A DNA stretch of 64,000 bases, taken from NCBI GenBank assembly GCA_008828725.1, contig MEHQ01000176.1, positions 403,737 through 467,736 of the forward strand, written 5' to 3'. Under the pieces are notes generated by a model. The model saw only the letters and a program-made list of their open reading frames with translations. It was not told where the DNA came from and searched no databases. Source of the DNA: Saccharina japonica. Lineage: Eukaryota > Sar > Phaeophyceae > Laminariales > Laminariaceae. The position numbers and the translations under genes were made by a program. Positions 53,641 through 64,000 of the stretch are shown here, piece after piece (within the stretch, counting starts at the first letter, position 1; every line of letters begins with the position of its first letter).

Positions 53641-55109
53641 CAGACCACCGGGGCTTTAGGCTGGTTTATATAGGCGCTGGTGTTAAGTTTACGTTCAAGA
53701 CTCATGTTTGTTTAACTCAGACCCCCCTACCGAATGATACACGTGCACAATACAGTTCATCGAAATTACATGCGGTCGGATCGAGCAGTACGCTTAGTAG
53801 GTTGATCTGCATTGGTTGTCCTCATGATAATGCTCGATGACGTACCCGACGGCATGCAAAGCTCCAAACAGTGAGAGGAGACCCGCCGCCACTTTAGGTT
53901 ATGCGGCCTATGGAGTTGTAACCTGTGCATGGCCCGATCTGATGTCTGACTACTGCAATGCAGTGTACACTCGTTGGGGGGGTCTGAGTTCAAACACCAT
54001 GAGTCTTGTACCGACAGCTGATTGGAATTCGAGCGGTATACGACGGTCGTACATTATACAAAGCAGTACGCACTGTAGGGTGGAATGTGAAAACGTGTGT
54101 TTGTGGCCGTGTACACGATATATGTTCACCTCGCGACCATGGTGAAAACTGGCACACGTGCTCTTGCACACCATAATTTGGAAGAGACATACTATATATG
54201 TGGTGGTGCTATCCGGTTAACGATGGTCACGGTATGACGCGCACCGATGGAGGTACAATGCGTGCATACATATTATATGGGGCAATATCATCAGTATCGT
54301 TTTCGATTGTCATTACCTGCACATCGTGTCCCTCGTAAACATTATTGATTTTGTTTTGATCTCTGTGGGATGAATCGGCACGCTCCATGAAGTCACAAAC
54401 AGAAGAAAGGGTGAAAATTGCTGCATTTATTAACCTGAAGCGAATTGCCTCACAAACGGTCACAGGGGAAAATCTCCGTACTCGTACCCCCTGAACCCAG
54501 GCACCACTCATGAATACTATTTGTAGATCCGAAATAAGATCGAATCCGTATACATACGTCATTCGTACGGAGTATATACTATATACGATATCTAATAATT
54601 ATGGCGATATACGCCAAACTGACAGCCGGAATTACCTCTCTCTTCAGTCTCCACAGCACGTGTCTGCTGTAAAAGTCTACCTCTGATAGCCGGCTGCACT
54701 ACTCTTGTGAGGGGTGATTGCCATTAATATCCCGAGAACATAATTGAGGGCCACACTATTCATACTACTGCTGTCCACGATAAATAACTAACCCGAACCA
54801 GAACTCGACTCGAATTAGACCACATCAACCATTATTAGTTATCGTTGTCCCCTTTATCTCTAAACAGGTCACCTCAACCAGTTTCTGAAATATATATGTG
54901 ATAAGTTCTGCGTGATGAAAGTATCCTCCGTACGTACAGAGTTGCAGAGTGGTTGGATGGCCAGTTGTAGGGGTGCTTTCTATTTTTCGAGGAAAGTGTT
55001 CAGGGACACTTATGCTGCGGTGTACCATACGCACAGAAACAACCCGACCTACTCGTACAGGTTACGTATGTAAGAGGTTACGGCCAATCCGTCGTAATAT
55101 ACGTACAGT

Positions 55110-55214
55110 ACGCATCCCATTTCTAATCTACGTCCTTCTATTGTCTCCCCCTCTTAAGTCGTGACACAGAGATCCTGGGTTACTTAGTAGGCCCTGCCCC
55201 TCCCTCCCCACTAC

Positions 55215-55246
<32 letters not shown>

Positions 55247-55690
55247 CTTCACATTAAACCTTCCTTTCTACCCGTCGACATCCAGCACACCCAGTGTCCG
55301 TGCCGATTCACCATCCTAAAAAGGTACCAGTTCTGTGGTCACAAAACTACGACACAGAGATACTACGCTCAGTGCAGTAAGCAGAGCAGACAATGCAATG
55401 CCATATACGACAGGCAAGACCTACCCTGCTAGCAATCCAGGTGCATGCAAGAGAAAAAAAGAGAAAAGAAAGAAAAGGTGCGTGTCTTCGATTTTTAACG
55501 CGAGACAATTGATGCACTTTCTTCCCTTTCTTGTCGACTGTCGTCAAATTGTGGCTGCCTACGCTATGATAGGCGCTCTGGACAGTTAGTTGGTGTCATT
55601 TGAAAAAATCTCCTCACCACGGAGACTCGAACCCCTGACTTCAACCCTAGTTTTCTTCATGGTCACCTGCTAGACCACCGGGGCGACAGC
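55110..55690 (-). mobile_element. SINE copy S5 (right arm), interrupted
   Basis: The minus-strand head GCCCCGGTGGTCTAGCAGGT and an intact-looking B box (GGGTTCGAGTCTCC) are followed by the body, down to GTCACGACTTAAGAGGGGGA. It is interrupted at 55,216-55,480 by a LINE tail that its left-arm partner S4 lacks. Confidence 0.7.
55216..55480 (-). mobile_element. LINE 3'-end insertion with (AC)n tail
   Basis: On plus it begins with a (TG)14 run (the LINE (AC)n tail inverted), then TTCTTCACATTAAACCTTCC, GACATCCAGCACACCCAGTG, and ends CTAGCAATCCAGGTGCATGC and an A/G-rich stretch. It is almost identical to 36,045-36,290. The left arm (40,600-40,630) shows the empty site. GGTGTGTG on one side and GGTGCGTG on the other may be the target duplication. 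Confidence 0.75.
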
Positions 55691-56490
55691 GACTTCAACT
55701 TGACCATTCGTCGTGGTTACCTGCTACGTAGACCACCGGGGTGTCCGGCTCTAATTATATATACCGTATATTCCATACCAGGCATCATAAACGTGTACTG
55801 TAGTACGTATCGGATATTTTACGGTATACCGCGCATGCATCCATATTGCCTCTCGGTGTATGTGTAATCACTAGAAGAATCCTCTTCGGGATGTTGGTCA
55901 CTTGGAACCCTGGGGGGGTCGCAAGTTGAAAAGGCATACCTCGTATCACATTTTGCTTAGTTTCCTTTTCGGAGCAAACTTGGTGGCGTAGACCATAACA
56001 GTTATATACGCCACCGGTGGGAGCTGTTCCAGCGAGCGCCACCATATACATGCGGGCATATACCGACGGAATTGTACCCAAGCACTGATCACTGGCATAT
56101 GGTTCGGCTTTAGGGTTCGAGTCAGTGGGTCGGCCCTGTGGTACCAGGGTAGTAAGTAATAAGTTTGACGTCGGTTGTTGGCGCGCAATGTCAAAGCTCC
56201 CACCAGTACGAATAAACAAAAATCGCGATTCCCGGCGAAAAAACCGTAGACTGCTTACTGCTGCATTGTTTGCAGGGAAAGTGGTCAGGGCCGTTCCTAA
56301 GCAAACAAATGCCACGAGGTATAATTTGTGAGGTACTGCTGTAGTGTGGGCTATCGGTGTTGAAAAAACAAACATTTTTTCAATTTGGTGTCCGTGCCCA
56401 ACGACTTTACCACCGGGGTGTCCAACTATTTTGTGTAGGATGTAAAGTCGATCCCATTGGTGAGCTGTGTTTCTTGACCGAATGTTTGTA

Positions 56491-57429
56491 TTGTACTACA
56501 ACAGTATACTCAACATAGTGTATATGGGTAACTATTATTACGATGGAGCGCTGAGCGTGAAGCGGGTCAATTGACCCTACTCTGAATTCGGTACACTTCA
56601 CAAAGCTTGGTCTACCGTCCGCCGCCGAGCCGGCGACCGCCGCGCGAGCGTGCCGCGCCCTTCCCACACATCAGCCCTCGTTGTCTCGGGCGAACGAGCG
56701 GGCGCCTGCGTCGAACTCGGCGAGCGGGGGGACTTGCGAAGCCCTCACGGGGACGGCTCGCTCTCTCCCCGGCGTGGCGGACAATCGCAAAAAAGTTGAA
56801 AACCCCCGCGTACCATTATACCACATCTTGCTCACAACAACGGCAGGCACAGCGCCCATACCTGTCTTACATCTCCGGACAAAGTGGTACTGCTGCTTAC
56901 CACTCTGTCCGGAAAAATAGGGAATGTTTGTGCATCAATATGAGTATCAAAGCTGTTTTACATTTCCGGACAGGGTGGTACCGGTACCATGTCTTCTACA
57001 CCAGTACTGCTGCTGTTTTAAATTCGAACGGAAAAGCGTCCCACGACTGCAAGCACAGACAGGGTTTGTTCGCTGCTGCAAGCAAGGTCCAGGCCTTGGA
57101 TACCCAAAGACCAAGCTACTGCTGCTAGTACTGTAGTGTGGTGCTGGTGTTGCTATGGTTTCGCTGCGCGCACGCACTCAAAACGTGTGCCTCTGGCCTC
57201 TGGGCGGATGAGAGTACGCAGACGCACAGCAGGCTGCGCATTCTGCTCAGGCCCCGTCTTTCTACTTTCTGACACGGACAGAGCGTCGACTCCGAGACAC
57301 ACAGCAAGCACATAACTGTAGGGGGGAGACACCGCCACACCACCATGGTGTTTGGGCTGCCCTCTGCGGCGTCGATTGTCTGCGCTTGCTTGCTGCAACA
57401 ACGGTCTCTCTCTTGCTCACGCGCGCCAC
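56491..57429. other. No gene; GC-rich patch and hairpin
   Basis: 56,630-56,790 is GC-rich with competing open frames on both strands. 56,874-56,913 is a near-perfect hairpin (TCCGGACAAAGTGGTA, 8-base loop, inverted partner, one mismatch), with a third copy of the motif at 56,962 (TTCCGGACAGGGTGGTAC). These match the ends of the 58,995-59,283 element. Confidence 0.4.
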
Positions 57430-57930
57430 CTTTGTAGATGGTTTTCAGGCGTCGAACGAAACCACTGCTTCTGTACACAGCTCAGAGAGAGCTGCACAGA
57501 CGCATGCAGCATGGTATCATCTACCGCTGCCGCAAGACGCTTGATATGTGCCTCGTTCAATGTTACGTCCGTGTGGTCGTTGGGGTCTTGTGCGTGGTGT
57601 GTAGTGCGCTCTGTGTGGTCCGTTCATGCGGCGGATCAAAACTAAATCATCAAATAGAAGCATGCGGATGAAACGCAGTCGTACGACAGTTTTGCATGGC
57701 AATTGCGAGGCGATGTTAAGTCGGAACGTCTCCCATTCGTTATTTGTCAGAACTCGCGAGTTTGAAGGCCCAGAGCACGCCCCACGGATCTCGGTCGCGG
57801 CCCGCACTGCGTGCACTGTGGTGTACATAACCACCTGTCTGTGTGCCCCGCGGCCGACAGCACGAGGAGAGAAGACCCCGGGCGGGAAGAGAAAAAAATG
57901 ACTGAAGTGCCGAAAAAGTCAACTTGAAAA
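57430..57930 (+). repeat. Element X, uninterrupted copy
   Basis: Inverse of 38,640-38,235 joined directly to the inverse of 36,045-35,945. The join is at GGTGTACATAACCACCTGTC (57,828-57,847), exactly where LINE sequence intervenes in the other copy. No protein function recognised. Confidence 0.6.
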
Positions 57931-58029
57931 AAATATATAAATATATTTTTGTCTTCGGGCTTTCGGTCCTACGCATTAGACATAATAGTCAATACTTTTT
58001 TGTTTTTGTTTTTGTTTTGTCCATCCCAT

Positions 58030-58345
58030 TTATTATCTTCGCCCTTCTTTTCTGTCTCCCTCTTCAGTCGTAACTCAGATCCGGGGTCACTAAATAGGCT
58101 CTTCTCCCCCCTCCCCACTACGGTGCTTGCCTTACATTTTTATCGCGAGAAGATTTCAGCACTCTCTTCCCTCGTCGACTTGCGTCGGATTCCGCCTACC
58201 CACGCCACGAAGGCGCTCTCAGCAATTGGTTCCTTTTTATTTTTTCAAATAGAGTAAAAATCTCACCACGGTGGGATTCGAACTTGGGTACCAAAGCCAG
58301 TAGTCTTTGAAGCTGACCACTGGTCTACCGGGGCGACCGGCTTAA
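58030..58345 (-). mobile_element. SINE copy S8
   Basis: The best-preserved copy. Minus-strand head: GCCCCGGTAGACCAGTGGTC, then CAAGTTCGAATCCCACC (a good B box). Body landmarks are GTCGACGAGGGAAGAGAGTG, CTTCTCGCGATAAAAATGTA, CCGTAGTGGGGAGGG, GTGACCCGGATCTGAGTTAC and AAGGGCGAAGATAATAAATG. Total about 315 bases. Confidence 0.8.
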
Positions 58346-58752
58346 TATATATCATGTATATGTAGCCGGTATCATGTATCATGCATATGCCGTGTATATG
58401 TATAGTTATGTTTGTGAAATTTTCGCACTTTTCGCAACTTTTCTCTCCGCGCGAGCGCTTTTCGGCAAAACGCTAAGTACCCCGACACAGCAAGCCCGGC
58501 CGGACACATTGGTCGAGGTTTGGGCTCGATCCGAGCTCTGTGGCTCGCGTGGCGGGCGCTCGAAGTTTTTTTTCCCGCGGGAGTGGATAAGCCGATTTCC
58601 CGGGTTTCGCTGCGTGAGGCCCTGTTCATGCTCAGTCGTGCGTTTTTTGTGCGTTTCTTGCCGAGAGCAGCACGGGGAGCACACACGAACAACAGCAGCA
58701 CCACAGAGAGCGTGTTACAAACAGTACAACCTCAATGTTACAAACCTGCTGC

Positions 58753-58809
<57 letters not shown>

Positions 58810-58994
58810 ATTACATCATGCATGCGCGTGCCTCAGATCCGTGCTGTACCGTGACGAGTTGCTTTTGTCGAAGCCTGCGATTTTCCGAGTCATGGTATAA
58901 TACCTGCAGATCGATGCTCATGTACGAATCTCTCCGCTGTCCCAAAATGTAAGAAACTTTTGTCCATTAAAACTATATATAAACTGTCGTTACT
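58346..58994. other. CAG-repeat region, no firm gene
   Basis: (CAG)18 lies at 58,754-58,808. Three frames are open across it (poly-Ser, poly-Gln and poly-Ala), all extended by the repeat. The sequence upstream (58,430-58,640) is GC-richer, but no single frame stands out. Confidence 0.4.
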
Positions 58995-59283
58995 TTTCCG
59001 GGCAGAGTGATACAACACTGTGCGCCTCGAAGGCAGCTCTGTGATGTGCTCTGTTGTTGCTACGAGCTACGAGTAGTTTTGCTTTCATAGGAGCCAGCAA
59101 TCCGTCACCAAACGACACCACCACCACCACTCTTCTACCCGCTGCTGCTGTTGATGTTGCTGTAGTGCTGCTGTGGCTAACTGTGTCTATCGGAGCCTAC
59201 CGTCCATAATCCACACCATCTATCTACCCTTTTCTGTTCTGCTGCTGTGTGTGTAACAGAGCCACGCCCACTCTGACCGGAAA
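58995..59283. mobile_element. Miniature TIR element (TTTCCGG ends)
   Basis: The ends TTTCCGGGCAGAGTG (58,995) and, inverted, TTTCCGGTCAGAGTG (59,283) differ at one base in 15. The interior is CTG-rich with no ORF. Related ends occur at 56,874-56,975. The target duplication is not resolved. Confidence 0.5.
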
Positions 59284-59889
59284 TTAATGACCGCTTTTGA
59301 ATACCACGATGCATCACACAACATGCAACGAACACAAGCAACGCCACAGCCCCGGCTAGAAGCACAAGCAGCAGACGTGACTGTGGCGGATCCACCGTAT
59401 ACTGCTGTTGCTATTAATTGCTTCATCGCAGCAGGCTTGCATCCGTCATCAGGCACCACCATCTCTCTCTTCTGCTGCTGTTCTGTTGTTGCTTGCTGCT
59501 GTGCTTGCATCATGTATGTGCGACCTGTCGTGTGGCTGACGCGGGCCGCGACAAATAATCGTGTAGTGCAGGAAAATGTATCTTTGAAAGTATAGGCAAA
59601 CGGTCACCATGCACGATTTTATGCTTGAAGGCTTGAGTTCGATCCTTGGCGATGACTCTGGATACTTTTCTTTTTTTTTGTATTGTACGTAACCCAGACC
59701 CCCATAATATAAGACAGGAAACACACAAAAACTAAGTGGATTTCTTAGGCAGGTATACAATATGATATGCGTATGATACAATATCGCATGCTGTTGTTTT
59801 GATATTAATAGTAGGTTTTCGATTCGCCCTTGCGCCACACCCCCAGGCACGTCCCGGAGGGGAACCTTGTAGTTGTTATTACCGTATAC
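59284..59889. other. No gene recognised
   Basis: CTG/CAG-rich to about 59,520, then a T-run at 59,667-59,680. Overlapping frames on both strands. Confidence 0.3.
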
Positions 59890-60440
59890 TATGAACCTAT
59901 TTTACCTCTCGGTGTATTTGCGTTTGTTTCGTTCTGTTGTGTATTTACCTTCGGGGTCTCGTTCTTACTCATTGGATCCAGCAGTGCTCAATCATGTAGT
60001 CGGTGTAATATATAAATATTACGTATCGGACATTTTACGATATATACAACGCAACCATTTTGCCTCTTGGTGTATTTCAATTTATTTCGTATTGTTCATT
60101 TTTCTTCGTAGGTTCGTTCCTACGCATTGGACAGACTACTCAAATAATATGTACCCCGGGCGTATCATATAGTACACATCTAAAGGCATCATTTTTGCCT
60201 CTCGGGGTATTTGCATGTATCTTTCTTCGTGGTTTCGTTCTTACGCATTGGTCATATTTCTCAATAAATATGTAGCCGGTACCATATACCAGGTACGTAG
60301 TACGTGTCGGATATATTACGTTGTACATACAACGCATCCATTTTGCCTCTCGGTGTAGTTACCATGTTATTTTATTTTTATTTTTTTATTTGTTTTGTCT
60401 TCACGGTTTCGTTCCTATACACAATGGGTATAATACTCAA
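59890..60440 (-). repeat. Tandem repeat array, CACCGAGAGG family (inverted)
   Basis: Four units with TTTTGCCTCTCGGTGTA-type text at 59,898, 60,057, 60,195 and 60,340 (spacing about 135-160 bases). Each is followed by GGT(T/C)TCGTTCTTACGCATTGG and TGTAGCCGGTA-like landmarks. Inverse orientation of the arrays at 34.6-35.8 kb. Confidence 0.7.
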
Positions 60441-60479
60441 TGCATGTGTTGCCGGTTCCATGTAGTACGCATTGTCTGC

Positions 60480-60905
60480 TCTGCCCAAAAGCAGGAAGGA
60501 GACGGCAGACAGGGTAGCAAGGTACCAGACCGACTAACTGGTAGCACGTGTCCTTACTACGGGTAAAAACCTGCCTCGGCTGGCTTGAAGGTGCTTTTGG
60601 TGTGCTCCGGTTGCCTGTCCTTTCTTGTCGTTCTTACTCTTGCTCTGTTTGCGTTATTTTTCATTCGATTTCATTTCGTTTCATTTATTTTGATTTTATA
60701 GTCTGCCGCATCTCCTCTGGGACAAGCACGACACGTTCTTTCTTCTTTTCATGTTTTCGTTTGGTTGTTTGATTGTTTGTTGATATGCTTTATTATCTTT
60801 CTTTTTTTTTTCTTTTTTTCCTTCCCGTTTTTTTTTTTTCTTTTTTTTATCTTTCATGCACCTGGATTGCTAGCAGGGTAGGACTTGCCTGTCGTAGGAA
60901 CGGGA
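60480..60905 (+). mobile_element. 5'-truncated LINE copy, subfamily 2
   Basis: It starts at AGCAGGAAGGAGACGGCAGA (ORF C-terminus), passes ACCAGACCGACTAACTGG, GGCTTGAAGGTGCTTTTGGT and the CATTTCGTTTCATTT tract, and ends at TGCACCTGGATTGCTAGCAG. It follows the inverse of 36,220-36,690. The last roughly 200 bases of the LINE 3' UTR are missing. Confidence 0.65.
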
Positions 60906-61215
60906 TAAGGATAGTTCTCGAACTGTCCCCTATCCCCTACCTAATAAAACACATGCTCGAGGACAGATCAATGGTCAGACTGCCACTCTCCTCAAGGCTT
61001 CCTCTCTCCAACTAGAGAAGGAAGAAACAAGTGTTTATTTGAGACTGCTCAACTGTGGGCCTTTATCCCGGTGCCACTGCGTGGCCCGGGTCTTGTCCTC
61101 TTGTTGTTCAGTCAATTACCTACTCCAACGATCATACCTTTGTCCACAACCTTTTCCCTGGCTGGGACGGGACGTCTCCCAGCTATCCCAACTACGTATT
61201 AATAGCATAATGATA
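60906..61215. other. No gene firmly recognised
   Basis: Possibly 5' sequence of the gene that follows. No start codon or splice site could be chosen with confidence. Confidence 0.25.
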
Positions 61216-62299
61216 ATCCCAAGTACTACTGGTTGGTGTGGTCCCCGGTCATCATTTTATCAACCTCACCATCGAGTTTCCGGCTAAGAACCACGAGGAG
61301 CAGCGAGCGAGGGCGATGGACAACGAGTTCGACAACACCAATTCGGCAGCGGAGTGACACACGGCGACTCCTGCTCCAACACCAAGCGAGGAGGAGCCTC
61401 CGTTCACCATCATTAGCAAAGTCCAGGTGAGGTTTCGGTTTTGTTTTCAACAAGCACATCGCCCTTGGTTTCGTAAGAGACCCCCTCTGTGTAACCTGTA
61501 GTACCTTCTACACGCACGCCCGTACCCCAAAGAGTCCTCGATTCGGATGTTCTGAGTCGATGTCTATGGGTATACTCGTAGGGCGCTGCTGAGGTGCAGC
61601 AGAACGCACGAGTAGAAGCAAACGGTCAGGGTTACACGTCGCACGAGGATTCCGCGGGTCTTCCGAGAGGTTTCATGCAGCCCGAGCCTAGGGTTCGGGG
61701 AGTGTTTTTGTTGCGGGCATATATTTCGCAGAGACGACCACTCTGCGCATTGGTTAATCTCGACAAACAGCAGGCAAAGGTATTCATATTAATATAATAG
61801 GAGCACCAGAGGTACGCGTACGTATCATATGTACGTCTTTCTCTCAGTTTTTATTGTTCATACTTCGCAATTTGACGATCGTGCTGTGCTGTGTGTGCTG
61901 TGCTTTCTCTTTGATATTACGAGTGCATCACTAATACAAAGTACGAAGTACTACTCGTACGTACTGCTGTAACAGCAATTGTTGCTGTACTACCGCACAT
62001 AATTACGAAAAAGGCACGAATCACACTCGACAGCAGTCAGCGCAGCGCTGTGCTGTGAGCCGTGTTGTTGCTGTGCTTTCTCTTTCGAACATACAGTTTT
62101 GTAGTTGTCCTGGAGCATGGAGCTTATAAATGTGTGCATCCCGAGCATGTTTTGCATGCATGTCAAGTCCGCCGTTTCTTCGCGGCACCTTAAACCTCTT
62201 GGCATTCTCGAGTCGGTGCTTGCACTACATCATGAGCCTCTTCTGCCCTTTTCCTTGCCCGCGGAGCGGAGCCTTGTATATAATACGAACTTCAGCTAG
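61216..62299 (+). CDS. Three-exon gene or pseudogene, unknown
   Basis: Exon a runs from about 61,216 to 61,426. It contains FINLTIEFPAKNHEEQRARA and, after an in-frame TGA at about 61,355, PTPSEEEPPFTIISKVQ, ending CAG|GTGAGG. Exon b (61,594-61,779) reads ..EANGQGYTSHEDSAGLPRGF.. and ..AYISQRRPLCALVNLDKQQA.., ending AAG|GTATTC. Exon c (62,105-62,299) follows TTTTGTAG and reads ..INVCIPSMFCMHVKSAVSSR.. and ..LGILESVLALHHEPLLPFSL.., ending NTNFS at TAG. All three join in phase 0. The 5' end is unresolved. The TGA is the only break: a pseudogene mutation, sequencing error, or unusual decoding. Family not recognised. Confidence 0.45.
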
Positions 62300-64000
62300 A
62301 GCAGCTGTGTTCAACGCCCCGCTTGGCCTTGCGCACGCACCACCATCCGATCAGGCTGAAGTTATCAATACGAACGCGTACGTACTACAAAATACTCAAT
62401 GAACACGTATATCTCCCGCCGTACACGATTAACTACAAAACAACGTACGCGGAGCAAAGCACGTGAACACCAGCTGGCCGCACTGACGTGGCATGATTAA
62501 CGATGTCGAGAGACATGTCAAGCAAGGCAAAACATGCGCTGTCAAGGGTGTAGGGCCGAAGTGTTCCACACTAAAACCTCATATTTGGTGTCAGTCACGG
62601 CATGTCAAGGCAAACCTGCTGTCTGTCAAGGGCTGAAAGTCCTGTCTCGTACTGTGGTAGACTTAAAATTCCACATTATTTTATTTTCACACATTTTAAA
62701 GTTTTCTCAATATGAAAATACAAATAAAATTGTCAAACATTTCAAATGTTCAAAATGTTCAAATTTTCAAATTTTCAAATTTTTCAAGGCGGGTTTACAA
62801 AATACGTCAGCTGTGAGTACTACCGGTTGAACGGTCGACACTCAACTTTCGAAGATGCGTGAGACGTTAGACACGCTCAGTGGGCGGACCCGGGACGGGT
62901 TTTATTGGTATCGTCTCGTACGCCTACGAGTATACTCGTGTACCTGGTACATGTAAACGAGGCACGTACATATTTAATCATGCTACGTATTTTGCCTGAA
63001 CGTACATATTTATATAAAATGTATATGAGTATATATATGATATGAGTATATATATTTAAAAAATTAAAAAACAACAGCTGTGAGCTCGAGGATTTCGTCG
63101 AAGCTCATCTTTGCTATTAATAGCTGAGTGTAATACTTCGATCGCGCGTACTTACTTACGGATTTTATATGTCCTCATGTAGGATGTACATCCCGTATGA
63201 GGGGGACACAATCTGAGGCTGTAGAATTCAGGAAGTATGTGTCTATTTGTGGGGGGAGAAATAATTAAAAATTGAATAAAATAAAAAATTAAAACTTCAA
63301 CAGTCTGAAATAAACGTACCAGGTATACTATAGTGTGGGTCTACTATTTGTAGCTATGTATGGTATATAATACCAGGTATATCATACAAGTATAAATATG
63401 TAGGTACGTGGTATTATATTAATATTAAAATACTTACGTGTGTGTATACTCGTAGTGAGTATAAGTAAATTTTATTCATGAATGGCCTGCAATTAGATGC
63501 ACCATTGCGCGGTTGAGTAGATAAATATACAGCAGGTACAGCAGTGCTATAATTCAAGGTATATTATATTTGTACTGGTATCTATTCTTACCATAAAAAT
63601 ATGTACCATATACTCAATATGTATACGTATACCAGGTATATATCATGTGCTTAATGCGATGGCGTCATTTTGCTTTTGTCCCTGCTTTACGACATGCGAG
63701 TATTGTTATACCGCACCCGGGCACGGGCACACCATGGAAGGAGTAGGAGCCCTGCTCCAGTTATACACCCAAGCCAGCATGGAGGCGAATTATCGCGCAG
63801 TTGCAGGAAGCTGGTTTCGAATATACATTGACGTACGTACACATAATAAATATATACATGGGACGTGTTTCGGTATATGGTGCTCAGTGTACGGCATTTA
63901 GCCGGGGTGTTTATGATATTGGTCAATTGTGTCGGGCGAACGCCATGATAGGGGCACGCACAGCCGGTTACACCGGCCATCGGGCATTACAACGCTTACA
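62300..64000. other. AT-rich sequence, no gene recognised
   Basis: 62,690-62,790 is a homopurine/pyrimidine-like TTTCAAA/TTCAAATT tract, and 62,940-63,640 is very AT-rich with many GTATA/TATAC steps. A plus-strand frame at 63,647-63,901 is open but overlaps an equally open minus frame. Confidence 0.4.

Larger units (their letters stand above)
50560..56490. repeat. Right arm of the 17-kb imperfect palindrome
   Basis: Reverse-complement partner of 39,590-45,260 (anchor pairs are listed there). Differences from the left arm include a tandem duplication at 50,844-51,414, a LINE-tail insertion at 55,216-55,480, and a 5-base loss in the shared ORF. Confidence 0.85.

Noticed and set aside
58270-58345. 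tRNA gene candidate
   Set aside because: The A and B boxes are good, but the cloverleaf arms do not pair and the head continues into a SINE body shared with other copies.
58374-58952. Poly-Ser, poly-Gln and poly-Ala frames through the (CAG)18 run
   Set aside because: The microsatellite keeps all frames open; the flanking residues do not single out one frame.
1-64000. CRISPR arrays, rRNA, bacterial operons, origins, riboswitches
   Set aside because: No direct repeats with regular unique spacers, no rRNA-like sequence and no prokaryotic gene organisation were seen. The tandem arrays here are palindromic transposon ends or satellites.

Overview
This window is eukaryotic nuclear DNA that is poor in genes and rich in repeats. 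Evidence: no prokaryotic operons or Shine-Dalgarno-spaced ORFs, split coding sequence with GT...AG introns, 5'-truncated non-LTR (LINE) retrotransposon copies, tRNA-headed SINEs with A/B-box promoters, several hAT-like DNA transposons with 8-bp target-site duplications, and many CAG/CTG, TG and GAC microsatellites. The exact organism cannot be fixed from sequence alone. A seaweed or other alga, or a stramenopile, is my best guess, held loosely. I found no rRNA, free-standing tRNA or CRISPR array.

Layout. 1-1.7 kb is an inverted copy of 48.24-49.71 kb. 3.7-4.9 kb is a terminal-inverted-repeat (TIR) element holding a SINE. 5.0-10.8 kb is dominated by TATCGATA-type satellites; the block 8.74-10.77 kb forms a TIR element around a hAT-like transposase fragment. 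10.9-11.8 kb and 14.5-15.5 kb are two further hAT-like elements, the second with a perfect 8-bp duplication.

The best host gene lies at 24.14-20.31 kb on the minus strand. It has six exons whose phases all agree and encodes a 278-residue, probably secreted, cysteine-rich protein of three repeated two-exon modules. A small divergent ORF starts at 24.59 kb. 32.0-33.5 kb is a 1.49-kb transposon with perfect 8-bp duplications and arrays of 42-bp palindromic repeats at both ends around a short non-repetitive coding segment. 34.0-38.6 kb is a nest of LINE, SINE and tandem-repeat insertions.

39.6-56.5 kb is a giant imperfect palindrome. Its arms are about 5.7-5.9 kb, each with the same old LINE and SINE copies plus a conserved ORF. 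The spacer of about 5.3 kb carries several unrecognised coding segments and a second, nested inverted repeat. 57.4-60.9 kb is again repeats. A probable three-exon gene lies at 61.2-62.3 kb, followed by AT-rich sequence with nothing recognisable.

Most coding calls rest on reading-frame quality, splice sites and comparison between copies inside the window. Only the LINE reverse-transcriptase region and the hAT fragment were recognised as families.
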